A stretch of DNA of 64,000 bases, from assembly GCF_000426845.1 (NCBI RefSeq), contig NZ_AUGD01000002.1:806001-870000 (forward strand), given 5' to 3'. Each line of letters opens with the position of its first letter. Positions within the stretch are counted from its first letter, which is position 1. The translations under genes were made by a program, and so were the position numbers. Positions 55,462 through 64,000 of this stretch are shown one piece after another. The notes under the pieces are model-generated. The model saw only the letters and a list, made by a program, of their open reading frames with translations. It was not told the DNA's origin and ran no database searches. This DNA comes from Bradyrhizobium sp. in8p8 (lineage in GTDB: Bacteria > Pseudomonadota > Alphaproteobacteria > Rhizobiales > Xanthobacteraceae).

Positions 55462-56709
55462 ATGTTTTCACGACGAGAATTGCTGGCTATGTCAGCGGCG
55501 GGCGCCGCAATGGTCGGCTCCGGTGCGCAAGGCGCGACCTTCGGTAACCCGGATGAGCCGCCGCAGGGGGCGATAAATGCCAAGAATGCCAGCAGCCTGA
55601 GCGATCACGGGCCACAGAATCCGGCTCTGGGGAAGCAATTTCCCTCCGCGCAGACGCCGCCGGCGACGGATGTCGGCGGCCTGCCGATGAATTGGGCTTC
55701 CTTCAACAACGCGCCCAGGCGCATCCAGAACGGCGGCTGGGCCCGCCAGGTCACTGTTGCCGACTTCGCGCTCTCGAAGGAGATCTCCGGTGTCAACATG
55801 CGACTGTCCGCCGGCGGCATCCGCGAACTGCATTGGCATCAGGCGGCCGAATGGGCGATCATGACCTACGGTGGCTGTCGCATCACCGTGCTCGACGTCC
55901 AGGGCCGCCCTTATGTGGCCGATCTCAAGGCCGGCGACCTCTGGTACTTCCCGTCGGGCGCGCCCCATTCCCTGCAAGGACTTGGTCCCGACGGCTGCGA
56001 GTTCGTGATCTGCTTCGACGACGGCCACGCCAACGAGTTCAACACACTGCTGGTGACAGATTGGTTCGCCCATACGCCGCCGGAGGTGCTGAGCAAGAAC
56101 TTCGGCGTGCCGGCCGAAACCTTTGCCAAGATTCCGTTGCACAATCTCTGGATCTTCCAAGGCACGCTTCCCGGCGATCTCGCCACAGATCGTGCCTTCA
56201 TCGCCGAACATGCCGAGGCGCCGCCTTATCCCTTCGTCTATCCGCTGGCTAGTTCCGCACCGCTCAAGGAGAGTGCTGCGGGAAGCATCCGAGTCGCCGA
56301 CAGCAGCAACTTCAAGGTGGCAACCACGGTTGCGGCAGCGCTGGTGACGATGCCGCCGGGCGCCGTCCGCGAGATGCATTGGCACCCGAACGCAGACGAG
56401 TGGCAATACTACATCAAGGGCAAGGCGCGAATGACGGTGTTCGATACGGGGCCCAACATACGCACGACGGATTTTTCCGCGGGGGACATCGGCTATATCC
56501 CGCGCAATCTCGGACACTACGTCGAGAACGTCGGCGATACCGATGTGCAGTTCATCGGTGTCTTCCGGGCTCCGCGCTACGAGGAGGTATCGCTCTCCAA
56601 CTGGCTGGCGCACACCCCGCCGAGGCTGGTCGCCCAACACCTCAACATCGACGAGAAGTTGATCGCGCAGTGGCCGGACAACAGTCCAGGCGTCATGCCG
56701 AAGACCTGA
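55462..56709 (+). CDS. oxdC: oxalate decarboxylase (bicupin), Tat-exported
   Basis: 415 residues. Converts oxalate to formate and CO2 with Mn. Tat signal MFSRRELLAMSAAGAAMVGS. Two cupin barrels: the first has RELHWHQAAEWAIMTYGGCR and GDLWYFPSGAPHSLQG (HxH, Glu, His metal ligands). The second has REMHWHPNADEWQYYIKGKA and GDIGYIPRNLGHYVENVG. The lid loop after the first barrel reads DDGHANEFNTLLVTDWFAHT. It keeps the catalytic Glu of the SENST lid of B. subtilis OxdC (here NEFNT), so decarboxylase rather than oxidase activity is expected. Located in the periplasm; divergent from the YdeP-type oxidoreductase gene. Confidence 0.92.
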   Translation: MFSRRELLAMSAAGAAMVGSGAQGATFGNPDEPPQGAINAKNASSLSDHGPQNPALGKQFPSAQTPPATDVGGLPMNWASFNNAPRRIQNGGWARQVTVADFALSKEISGVNMRLSAGGIRELHWHQAAEWAIMTYGGCRITVLDVQGRPYVADLKAGDLWYFPSGAPHSLQGLGPDGCEFVICFDDGHANEFNTLLVTDWFAHTPPEVLSKNFGVPAETFAKIPLHNLWIFQGTLPGDLATDRAFIAEHAEAPPYPFVYPLASSAPLKESAAGSIRVADSSNFKVATTVAAALVTMPPGAVREMHWHPNADEWQYYIKGKARMTVFDTGPNIRTTDFSAGDIGYIPRNLGHYVENVGDTDVQFIGVFRAPRYEEVSLSNWLAHTPPRLVAQHLNIDEKLIAQWPDNSPGVMPKT

Positions 56710-56810
56710 CGGGAACGGCGCCGAAGCCGGCGCCCTTTCTTTATTGCTTGATTGAGCATGGCTGCTATCCAGCGGAAAGCCACCACAACGGGCGGCATTC
56801 CGCCTGGTCG

Positions 56811-56927
56811 CTACTTGCGGCCAGTACGAGGTCGTTCCCAAAGGAACTTGCTCTTGAAGACGCGGAAGCCGATAGCGAAGTAGAGCAGCCCCAGCGGAAA
56901 GACGATGAGGGCCTTTCTCCAGGACAT
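56811..56927 (-). CDS. 38-residue membrane peptide
   Basis: ATG at 56927 and stop TAG at 56811 give MSWRKALIVFPLGLLYFAIG followed by FRVFKSKFLWERPRTGRK. One hydrophobic helix (about residues 5-20) is followed by a very basic tail. This composition is typical of bona fide single-pass small proteins with the tail in the cytoplasm. It lies 130 bases downstream of fdhD on the same strand and is convergent with oxdC, in the otherwise gene-free stretch 56710-57057. Ribosome site is weak (GGGTG). Function unknown. Confidence 0.45.
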   Translation of the reverse strand: MSWRKALIVFPLGLLYFAIGFRVFKSKFLWERPRTGRK

Positions 56928-57057
56928 CACCCGACACGGTCAGGAGAGACCCGACAAGCAGTGATCGCTCGGGATCATCGACGCCGGCCCGCTCCTAGCC
57001 GGCAACGACCAGGGATCTGGCTTGCATCACGGCGCCAATTTCCCGCGAGATCAGGCC

Positions 57058-57885
57058 TCAGCGCGCTGCGGCCTCGTCGGGCAGCAGAACGCGGCGTGCA
57101 TGCGTGAAAACGCCGTATCCGTCGTCGCGGGCGATCGCAAGCAGAGTGATGCCCGCCTCCTCCGCGGTCCGGATGGCGAGTGCGGTTGGAGCGGATACGG
57201 CCACGACGACCGGTGCGCCGATCCTCGCGGCCTTCTGCACCATCTCGACCGATACGCGGCTGGTCAGCAGCACGGCGCCGTCGACAGCGGGGCGTCCCTC
57301 GCGTGCCATCGCACCGATCAGCTTGTCGAGCGCATTGTGCCGGCCGACATCCTCGCGCACCAGACCGATGCCGGTGCGCGGATGCCAGAACGCCGCCGCG
57401 TGGACAGACCGCGTCTGCTGGTTCAGGACTTGGAGCGGGGACAGCGCCTGCATGGCGCCAAGCAAGTCCCGCGCATGAAAGACGATGTTTCGGCTCGCGA
57501 CCTGCGATGGCGGGCGGCATGCCTGTTCGAGGCTCTCGATGCCGCACAGCCCGCATCCGACGGGCCCGCTGATGGCGCGGCGACGCGTCGCCAAGGACGC
57601 GGCGCGGTCGCCATCGAGCCACATCCGAACCTCGACACCCAGCTCGTTCGGGAGAATCTCGATGCTTTTGATCTCGCTCGCGCGTTCGACGATGCCTTCG
57701 GTGAGGCTGAAGCCGATACCGAAATCCTCGAGATCGCCCGGGGTGCCCATCATTACCGCATGGGTCGATCCGTTATAGGTAAGCGCAAGCGCGGTCTCTT
57801 CAGCGACCAGGCGCGAAGTCGACCGTATCTGACCGCCGCGCCAGGCGATCTCCTGATGCCGGGTGAACGTCGAAGCCGTCATCAT
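57058..57885 (-). CDS. fdhD: formate dehydrogenase accessory sulfurtransferase FdhD
   Basis: 275 residues. FdhD passes sulfur from the cysteine desulfurase to the molybdenum cofactor of formate dehydrogenases. Marks are MGTPGDLEDFGIGFSLTEGI, the cysteine loop GPVGCGLCGIESL with the CxxC pair, SVHAAAFW, GLVREDVGRHNALDKLIGAM and LTSRVSVEMVQKAARIGAPV. The MM start at 57885 and 57882 cannot be separated. It is on the same strand as the YdeP-type oxidoreductase, its likely client, with oxdC in between on the other strand. Confidence 0.94.
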   Translation of the reverse strand: MMTASTFTRHQEIAWRGGQIRSTSRLVAEETALALTYNGSTHAVMMGTPGDLEDFGIGFSLTEGIVERASEIKSIEILPNELGVEVRMWLDGDRAASLATRRRAISGPVGCGLCGIESLEQACRPPSQVASRNIVFHARDLLGAMQALSPLQVLNQQTRSVHAAAFWHPRTGIGLVREDVGRHNALDKLIGAMAREGRPAVDGAVLLTSRVSVEMVQKAARIGAPVVVAVSAPTALAIRTAEEAGITLLAIARDDGYGVFTHARRVLLPDEAAAR

Positions 57886-58043
57886 GGCCTATACCGTCGC
57901 CGGCTGGACGTAACGGGATTCACGGCTATCGAGCGCGAAGCTGAATGCGATGCCCGCAGCGAACCCGCGCCGCTGCGGAGCGAACAGCGCGCTGACCCCG
58001 TGATCAGCTCGACGACGACCATGCCGGTCGGCACATCTTGAGC

Positions 58044-58547
58044 TTACGAAGTCGGACCGGTACGGCCGGTCTCGTACAGGAACCAGATTCGTCGCTCGGT
58101 CTCGTCGATCCAGTTCTCCAGGAGGCTTGCTGTGGCGACGTCGCCGTATTCATCGCAGAGATCGTGAATTCGGCGCATCTCCCGCGTCAGCTGCTGGTTG
58201 TCGCTGCGCAGCTCAGCGAGCATGTCCTGCGGGTCGACATAGTCGGCGTCGTTGTCCAGAATTCGCTGCTCGCGGGCAATGTGGCCGATCGAGCGCAGGG
58301 TGGTGCCGCCGATCTTGCGGGCGCGTTCGGCGATATCGTCGGTCATCGAGAAGATCTGCTCGGCCTGCTCGTCGAACAGCAGATGGTAGTCGCGAAAGTG
58401 GCGGCCGGATACGTGCCAATGGAAGTTCCTGGTCTTCAAATAAAGGGCGAATACGTCGGCGAGCAGCGCTCTCAACGCGGCTGGCACGTCCCGGTTCACA
58501 TTGGCACCGAGATCGGTCGGTGTCTGGAGTTCGACTTTGGTCATCAT
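58044..58547 (-). CDS. dps: Dps-type ferritin-like DNA-protection protein
   Basis: 167 residues from the ATG at 58547 with AAGGA 5 bases upstream (ATG 58544 also possible). Stores iron and protects DNA against peroxide as a dodecamer. The ferroxidase residues are in NFHWHVSGRHFRDYHLLFDE (His, Asp, Glu). TDDIAERARKIGGTTLRSIG is conserved, and the C-terminal helix ends RRIWFLYETGRTG. The upstream in-frame extension to 58769 overlaps the next gene and is a shadow. Sits with a cytochrome b and a catalase-like peroxidase gene on the same strand, a peroxide-defence group. Confidence 0.92.
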   Translation of the reverse strand: MMTKVELQTPTDLGANVNRDVPAALRALLADVFALYLKTRNFHWHVSGRHFRDYHLLFDEQAEQIFSMTDDIAERARKIGGTTLRSIGHIAREQRILDNDADYVDPQDMLAELRSDNQQLTREMRRIHDLCDEYGDVATASLLENWIDETERRIWFLYETGRTGPTS

Positions 58548-58599
58548 CGTTATCCTTGCTTGGAGATTGGAGAATTCTCGCCGCGGTGAGGTCCGAGGG

Positions 58600-59163
58600 T
58601 CATTCGCCGTCCGTAGTTCTGTCTCGTACGCGCGCCAGCGACATCGTGCCGAACACGCCGTCGCGCCGAACCCATGCGTGGAATAACCCCGCTGCCAGAT
58701 GCAGCAGCACGAGAGCAAAGAACGCAAAGCCCAGATAAACATGGGCGTTCCAAAACAGCGTGTGCGCATGGTCGCTCTGCGGCAACAATGCTGGAATTTG
58801 AATGCCGCCGTAGAGAACGACCGGATAGGACGCTGTCCAGAGCATGCCGAGGCCGAGCAGCGGCATGACGATCATGAAGCCATACAGCAGTAGGTGCGAC
58901 GATCTTGCTCCGAGCTTCACGGCTCTCGGAAGATCGTCCGGCAATGAAGGGACGCCGTAATACAGCCGAAGTGCCAGCCTGATCAGAACGAGGCCCAGCA
59001 AGGTGACGCCGAGCGTCTTGTGGATGAGAATCAGCGGAAGATACTCTGGTGCGACTGTCGAGACCATGCCGGCACCAATGAAGAGCATGGCAAGGATGCA
59101 GGCCGCCATCAGCCAGTGCAGGAGCCGCTGGACCAGCGTGAAGCGATGAGAAGCTTTGATCAC
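58600..59163 (-). CDS. cytochrome b561-type membrane protein
   Basis: 187 residues from a GTG at 59163 that overlaps the stop of the catalase-like gene by 4 bases. Four helices with haem-ligand histidines: LVQRLLHWLMAACILAMLFI (His), YLPLILIHKTLGVTLLGLVL (His), SSHLLLYGFMIVMPLLGLGM (His) and HVYLGFAFFALVLLHLAAGL (His). This is the diheme b561 pattern of proteobacterial membrane electron carriers. Because its gene is coupled to the membrane-anchored peroxidase, it may supply electrons from the quinone pool to it; this is inference. Confidence 0.9.
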   Translation of the reverse strand: MIKASHRFTLVQRLLHWLMAACILAMLFIGAGMVSTVAPEYLPLILIHKTLGVTLLGLVLIRLALRLYYGVPSLPDDLPRAVKLGARSSHLLLYGFMIVMPLLGLGMLWTASYPVVLYGGIQIPALLPQSDHAHTLFWNAHVYLGFAFFALVLLHLAAGLFHAWVRRDGVFGTMSLARVRDRTTDGE

Positions 59164-60212
59164 GGCTTTGCGGCTCCGGTACGCGGATAGTCCTTGGCTT
59201 CCGCGGCGCGCAAGTCATAGGACCTGCGATAGACCGATGAGCGCGCGGCCGGGAACGGATCGTCGGACACTCGGATTCCCTCGGGCAGGACGGTGGGATC
59301 GAAGTTGATGTCGCGGCACGGTCCATCGCGCTCCGGTTCGATCCGCTGCACGATCAGCGTTCCGACTTCAATCTTGCGACGGGTCTCCGGCCAGGCTTTG
59401 CTGGGGTCTGCGGTCGGATCACCGGGATCCGCGACGGTCGTGACCATGGTCCATCGCAGCGGACCGGCTGTCCGGACCCGCTCCGCGATCTCCTGCTCGA
59501 GATAATCGGGAGCACGCTTCTCGAGATCGGCTTGCGAGATCGGGACAGGTTGTGCCGCGGGCAGCAGCGACCATCGCACCGCGTGATTGCCGCCCTTGGC
59601 ATTCGTGAAAATGAAGCTGTTGAGACCATGATAAGACTCCTCCGCATAGCTGGCGGTCCACGGCGCCGCCTTGGCCCAGGCCGAGAAACGACCGAACTCT
59701 GGATTTGCCTGAATGAACGCCTTCATCGCGTCCGGATCCTTCTTGCCGGACGCGATCAGCAGGTCGTGAAAGGCTTGGGGGGTCGAGACCGCGAAGAACG
59801 GTGGGTTGATCATCGCCATCCGCCAGACCTCGCCATCTGCCGCGATCTGAAGTCCGAGACCGCGCACGCGCACGGTCGCGTCTACCGCGTTCGGATTGGG
59901 GGTACCGAGATTGAAGCGGCCGAGAGCCGGATATCTCCCCTGCAGGAAGACTTTGGCTCGGGAGAGTTCTACGCCGTTTCCGTTGGCCTCGAACGTGCCG
60001 GTGAAGCAAATTCCCTTGGCGTGGTTTCGCCGGTGTCCGAGTGGTGTAATGCCGGATGGCGTCAGCGCCTCGATCATCCGTTCGGGCGTCAAACGCCCCG
60101 GCGAGAGCCATCCTGCGGTGTAGGCGAACGCAGCTGCGCCACCGCCCACGACCGCCGCAATCAAGATGAGCGATCCGAGGCTCGACCACGGTAGTTTGCC
60201 TGGTAGATTCAT
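59160..60212 (-). CDS. membrane-anchored catalase-related peroxidase (SrpA-like)
   Basis: 350 residues. An N-terminal anchor helix (LGSLILIAAVVGGGAAAFAY) directs the haem domain to the periplasm. Catalase-fold marks are PLGHRRNHAKGICFTGTF (distal His and Arg), FNLGTPNPNAVDATVRVRGL, FAVSTPQAFHDLLIASGKKD, and RSSVYRRSYDLRAAEAKDYP with the likely proximal Tyr. The length, about 350, is that of short catalase-related peroxidases, not the 500-residue monofunctional catalase. The cytochrome b gene follows with a 4-base overlap. Expected role: removal of peroxide or organic peroxides at the inner membrane. Confidence 0.88.
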   Translation of the reverse strand: MNLPGKLPWSSLGSLILIAAVVGGGAAAFAYTAGWLSPGRLTPERMIEALTPSGITPLGHRRNHAKGICFTGTFEANGNGVELSRAKVFLQGRYPALGRFNLGTPNPNAVDATVRVRGLGLQIAADGEVWRMAMINPPFFAVSTPQAFHDLLIASGKKDPDAMKAFIQANPEFGRFSAWAKAAPWTASYAEESYHGLNSFIFTNAKGGNHAVRWSLLPAAQPVPISQADLEKRAPDYLEQEIAERVRTAGPLRWTMVTTVADPGDPTADPSKAWPETRRKIEVGTLIVQRIEPERDGPCRDINFDPTVLPEGIRVSDDPFPAARSSVYRRSYDLRAAEAKDYPRTGAAKP

Positions 60213-60573
60213 TCAGTCTCCTTCCGAGCCACAAGCCGCCCGGCGAGCGGAGCGAAACGGTCGCATTGTCGGATAACGAGAAGGTTTCCTAGCCGGCCGG
60301 CGCGGCTCCGATCTTCTTAGACTCAACGCCAATTTCGCAAAGGCACGCCTCGTTCATGCCTTCCGTGCGGCTGGACACGACTTACTTGCGCCGCGGTTCG
60401 GGCGCTCTGAAAATTCTCCGTGCTATATGAAAATTGTACGTAATGCGCGAAAGACCGCCCTCGCACCTCGCCCTAAGTCACATCCTCTTCGCGCATGGGT
60501 AACGACCGCCAGACGACGGGTCGCGTCAGCGGCGAGGCCATCCTCGCGGAGACGGAATGCGAGTGGGGATCCA

Positions 60574-61455
60574 ATGAGCAAAGTGATCGTCGTAACGGGA
60601 GCTGGAAACAACATCGGGCGAAGCATCTGTGAGGAACTGGCGCAGGCGGGGCACACGGTCTACGTCTCAATGCGGGAAGCGGGCGACCTGAGCGAACCTG
60701 GCTCCGGCAGGACGGGGCCACAGGCCGCTGAGCTTCGTACCATCGACTTTGATATCTCCTCGGCAGCCTCCGTGACCGCGGCCATTGCAGGCGTCATCGC
60801 CGAACACGAACGCCTCGACGTGATCGTGCACAATGCGCGACAGGTCCTCTATGGGCCAACGGAAGCCTTTACGCCGGAGCAACTCGCCGAACTCTACGAG
60901 ATCAACGTGCTGAGCGCGCAGCGCCTCAATCGGGCGGCGTTGCCGCAATTACGCAAACAGGGCCAAGGCCTGATGATATGGATCACATCGAGCTGTGCCT
61001 CTGGCGTCGCGGTGCCATTTCTTGGCGCCTATGCGTCGTCGAAAGCCGCCATCGACACGCTAGCGCTTGCTTATGCCGGCGAACTCGCACGATGGGGGAT
61101 CGAGACCAGCATCGTCGTTCCGAGCGCTCTCGGACCCGGCCACTACGTTCGCTCCGGTCGGCCAACGGACACCGCTCGCGCCGAGGAATACGCCGACGGC
61201 CCGACCGGCGATGTGACGGAGACCGCGCTCGCGGGACTGGCGCAGTTTTCGCCCAGGGATCGGGCTCCGCAAGACGTCGCGAGAGCCATCGTCGATGTCG
61301 TGAATATGCCATTGGGGCGGCGGCCGCTCAGGGTTCATTTCGATCCCGATGACGATGGCGCAGCCGCCATCGACGCCATCGCCGGCCGCGCACGCGCCGA
61401 ATTGCTGCGCCGTATCGGACTGGAGGACTTCTTCTCGCCGGTGATCATCGGCTAG
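60574..61455 (+). CDS. SDR-family oxidoreductase
   Basis: 293 residues from MSKVIVVTGAGNNIGRSICE (ATG 60574, GAGTGGGGA upstream); the open frame to 60427 is not protein-like. Rossmann glycine motif TGAGNNIGRSI, DVIVHNARQVLYGP, ITSSCASGVAVPF and the catalytic YASSK. NAD(P)-dependent dehydrogenase or reductase, cytoplasmic. The C-terminal 60 residues (VVNMPLGRRPLRVHFDPDDD) resemble the SDR subgroup near 3-ketoacyl reductases. It lies just upstream of the winged-helix NTPase regulator, which may control it. Confidence 0.85.
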   Translation: MSKVIVVTGAGNNIGRSICEELAQAGHTVYVSMREAGDLSEPGSGRTGPQAAELRTIDFDISSAASVTAAIAGVIAEHERLDVIVHNARQVLYGPTEAFTPEQLAELYEINVLSAQRLNRAALPQLRKQGQGLMIWITSSCASGVAVPFLGAYASSKAAIDTLALAYAGELARWGIETSIVVPSALGPGHYVRSGRPTDTARAEEYADGPTGDVTETALAGLAQFSPRDRAPQDVARAIVDVVNMPLGRRPLRVHFDPDDDGAAAIDAIAGRARAELLRRIGLEDFFSPVIIG

Positions 61456-61691
61456 AGCCGAGCGCCGTTGAGTGACATATCGCCGCATCAAAGGCTGAAA
61501 GCGCAAAAGCTCCATATGCGGCCGTGACATGCGGCGCATAGCGACCATCCTTTACGTCGATATGGCCCGATGTTAGTTTTGAGCATGCACAACCTCCACA
61601 CGTCCTAGCGAGGTCCCGAGTTCTAGAACCCGACAAGTCGTTCGTCGGTTGAACTCCTAGAGGGGCCGCCAGTTGGCAGAGCGATATTGAC

Positions 61692-64000
61692 ATGGCCGCT
61701 GCTCTCCCATCTGACCAAGAGAGCGCCTCTCGGGAGACTTTCGTCTTCGGCCCGTTTCATCTCGACGCCGGGCAGCGGCGGATTGAAAGGAATGGCGAGC
61801 AAATCCAGCTGTCGGCGCGGGCCTTCGACATCCTGCTCACATTGATCCGACAAGCGGGAACCGTCGTCAGCAAGAGCGATCTGATCACCAGAGCGTGGCC
61901 CGGCTCCAGTGTCAACGAGAACAGCTTGCGCGTTCACATCGCGGCGCTTCGCAAGGCGCTCGGAGTCGGCAATGCCGGCGTCCGCTATCTGAGCACCGTC
62001 TCCGGAAGGGGCTATTGTTTTGTCGGGTCGATCTCCGAGCCCGACGAGGTACAACCGGAGCCGTCCAGTCTTCCTGATGTCCACAACCTGCCGGCGCGTC
62101 CCCGGCAGATGGTGGGACGTGAAAGAACCATCCGGGAAATATCCGAACGGTTGCGAGTTCAGCGTTTCGTAACCGTCGTCGGGCCGGGCGGCATCGGTAA
62201 GACGACGGCGGTCGTTTCGGTCGGTTACACCCTGCTCGCCGAATTCGCAGGCCAGGTCCGCTTCGTCAGTCTGGGCGAGACTTGCGATGCCGCCCTCATG
62301 CCGGCCGTCGCCGCAGCTTCGCTTGGCTTGCCGGCCAGATCGAACGATCCCTCGACGGATCTTGCGACTCTCCTTCGCGGCAAGCGCATGCTGCTCATTC
62401 TGGATTGTTGCGAGCATGTCATCGATGCGGCGGCCGCACTGGCAGATCGGCTCTTTCAGGAGGCACCGGAGTTGCACATCCTTGCCACCAGCCGGGAGCT
62501 GTTGCGTGTCGAGAGCGAACATGTCTATCGCCTTCTGCCACTGGCAAGCCCGCCGGAGAAGGCCATTCTGACTGCGGCAAGCGCGCTGGCCTATCCCGCC
62601 GTCGAGCTCTTCGTCGAGCGTGCGACGTCCACAGGGAGCGAGTTCGCGTTGACGGATGCGAACGCCTCGGACGTCGGAAACGTCTGCCGACGTCTCGACG
62701 GCATTCCGCTGGCAATCGAACTCACCGCGGGCCATGTCGGCGCATACGGCGTCGGCGCAATGCTCCGACTCCTCGATAAGCAATTCAATATGCTCTGGGA
62801 GGGACGGCGCACTGCTTTGCCACGCCACCGCACGCTACGCGCGACCATCGAATGGAGCTACAATCTCCTGCCCGGAGCAGAGCGCGAGGTTCTCAATCGG
62901 CTGTCCGTATTCGTCGGCAGCTTCACCTTAGACGCCGCGCAGGCGATTGCCGCGACTGCAAAGGACGATGGCGCCATTCCGGCGATCATCGACAGTCTCG
63001 TCACCAAATCGATACTTGCGTCGAGCGCCGATCGGCAATCGACCCGCTATCGGCTTCCTGACGCCACCCGGGCCTACGCGGAGGAGCGGCTCGCCGCCGA
63101 CACCGATGCCGATGAGGTGGCGTGGCGTCATGCCAACTACTTTCTCGCCCTGCTCGAGGACACGGATGGCACGGCGAGCGACGGTTTCTCGACCGCCGCC
63201 GATCAGTTCGGCAACATACGAAGTGCTCTGGTATGGTGCTTTTCGGACCGGGGAAACCGTGGCATCGGCGTTGCGCTCACGGCCGCAGCGATTCCTCTGT
63301 TCTTCAAATTGTCGCTCCTGGCCGAATGCGAGCATTGGGCTGCCCGTGCCCTCGAGGCTCTCGATGAAACCGCCGAAAGCGCGAAACACAGTCTTGTGCT
63401 CTACGCCGCACTCGGATCCGCCCGAACACTCACCGGGCAACTTGACGATCTGGCCATGATCTGCCTCAACCGCGCGCTCGCGCTGGCAGAGAAGAACGGC
63501 GACCTCTCCGGCCAGGTCCGGCTGATCAATCGGCTGCATCTGCTCCAACTGCTCACCGGAAAATTCGACGACGGCTTGACGACGGCCAGAAGAGGCGAGC
63601 GCGTTGCACTCGAGAGCGGCGATCCCGGCGCCCTTTCCCGCATGCGCGTGGCGCTCGGCATCTCCTGCCATTATCTCGGCAACCTTGCCGCCTCCCGCGC
63701 GTACATAGAGGCGGCGATGTCGCGTCCCGATGCGAATGCGGATGTCGATGGCGAGCCGACGCTCGACTACCCCGGCCGCGCGCCAATCACCTTGGCCCGC
63801 AACCTTTGGCTCCAGGGATATCCTGACCGGGCCATGGAGACAGTGCGAAAGGCCGTTTCCGATGCGCGCACCATGAACCACCCCACCATGCTCTGCCGGG
63901 CGCTGCTCTGGGCATTCGACGTCTTCTATTGGAACGAGGAACTGGACAGTTACGAGGATTCTATCGACACGCTTCTGGCCGAGAGTCGCACGCACAAGCT
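61692..64000 (+). CDS. winged-helix / NTPase (STAND-type) transcriptional regulator, C-terminal part outside window
   Basis: At least 769 codons, running off the right edge without a stop. Residues about 15-110 form an OmpR-like winged helix: FHLDAGQRRIERNGEQIQLS, SKSDLITRAWPG, NSLRVHIAALRKAL and VSGRGYCFV. Then comes a P-loop NTPase with Walker A VTVVGPGGIGKTTAVVSV and Walker B MLLILDCCEHVIDAAAALAD, followed by LDGIPLAIELTAGHV and PRHRTLRATIEWSYNLLPGA, typical of AfsR/CadC-like predicted ATPases. From about 480 on the sequence is helical, TPR-like. Soluble; the signal is unknown. An ATG at 61692 follows the 236-base gap after the SDR gene, where the promoter should be; the ribosome site is weak. 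Confidence 0.88.
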   Translation, partial: MAAALPSDQESASRETFVFGPFHLDAGQRRIERNGEQIQLSARAFDILLTLIRQAGTVVSKSDLITRAWPGSSVNENSLRVHIAALRKALGVGNAGVRYLSTVSGRGYCFVGSISEPDEVQPEPSSLPDVHNLPARPRQMVGRERTIREISERLRVQRFVTVVGPGGIGKTTAVVSVGYTLLAEFAGQVRFVSLGETCDAALMPAVAAASLGLPARSNDPSTDLATLLRGKRMLLILDCCEHVIDAAAALADRLFQEAPELHILATSRELLRVESEHVYRLLPLASPPEKAILTAASALAYPAVELFVERATSTGSEFALTDANASDVGNVCRRLDGIPLAIELTAGHVGAYGVGAMLRLLDKQFNMLWEGRRTALPRHRTLRATIEWSYNLLPGAEREVLNRLSVFVGSFTLDAAQAIAATAKDDGAIPAIIDSLVTKSILASSADRQSTRYRLPDATRAYAEERLAADTDADEVAWRHANYFLALLEDTDGTASDGFSTAADQFGNIRSALVWCFSDRGNRGIGVALTAAAIPLFFKLSLLAECEHWAARALEALDETAESAKHSLVLYAALGSARTLTGQLDDLAMICLNRALALAEKNGDLSGQVRLINRLHLLQLLTGKFDDGLTTARRGERVALESGDPGALSRMRVALGISCHYLGNLAASRAYIEAAMSRPDANADVDGEPTLDYPGRAPITLARNLWLQGYPDRAMETVRKAVSDARTMNHPTMLCRALLWAFDVFYWNEELDSYEDSIDTLLAESRTHK

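Noticed and set aside
57894..58037. Protein-like tail on the minus strand (RGFAAGIAFSFALDSRESRY) between dps and fdhD
   Set aside because: The frame is blocked by a stop a few codons upstream and joins another frame only with a shift; may be the last trace of a lost gene, but too short to support.

Overview
The window looks like chromosomal DNA of a high-GC alphaproteobacterium of the order Hyphomicrobiales, most probably Bradyrhizobium. Evidence is the class II DAHP synthase, DUF2865 and DUF2059 proteins, PleC/PdhS-type and FixL-like kinases, a general-stress (EcfG-type) promoter, and multi-hairpin intergenic repeats of the kind I recall from Bradyrhizobium genomes. This assignment is by pattern and memory; no search was run. 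I saw no tRNA, rRNA or CRISPR array.

Positions 1-36286 are mostly core genome. They hold cysS with a tiny membrane gene and a GNAT gene; aroG-dgkA-nadE; a membrane/stress block (UPF0114, TerC, small membrane protein, TerB); and a stress-promoter operon of a class II glutamine amidotransferase and a GCS2-type carboxylate-amine ligase. Next come a bicupin protein, glutathione reductase, rpiA, gph and moaA. A TRAP transporter follows, with its permeases on + and two tandem Tat-exported receptors on -, and a TctDE-like two-component system between them. Then come an Mrp ATPase, a VOC protein, a beta-hydroxyacid dehydrogenase, a NhaD-type antiporter, a PleC-like kinase, an aspartic protease and dusA.

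Positions 36287 to about 51400 are accessory. Directly upstream of dusA lies the N-terminal stub of a tyrosine recombinase, then a frameshifted IS3-family element and a RES-domain fragment. These are debris of an old integration event at dusA, a known integration hotspot. Beyond it are an AraC regulator, a kinase with two response regulators, a second AraC paralogue, a decayed malonate decarboxylase gene (mdcH), an exported hydrolase, a small exported protein, and a three-gene RND efflux operon.

Positions 51414-64000 carry an orphan kinase related to the earlier one, then a redox/stress block. A YdeP-type molybdopterin oxidoreductase and FdhD flank, on the opposite strand, a Tat-exported oxalate decarboxylase. 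Together they could run oxalate to formate to CO2. Dps, a b-type cytochrome and a membrane-anchored catalase-like peroxidase follow; the last two overlap by 4 bases. The window ends with an SDR dehydrogenase and a large winged-helix/NTPase regulator that runs off the edge.

The least explained pieces are the stress-promoter amidotransferase/amide-ligase pair, the oxalate/formate block, the duplicated TRAP receptors, and the 18-bp perfect palindrome at 38857-38874.
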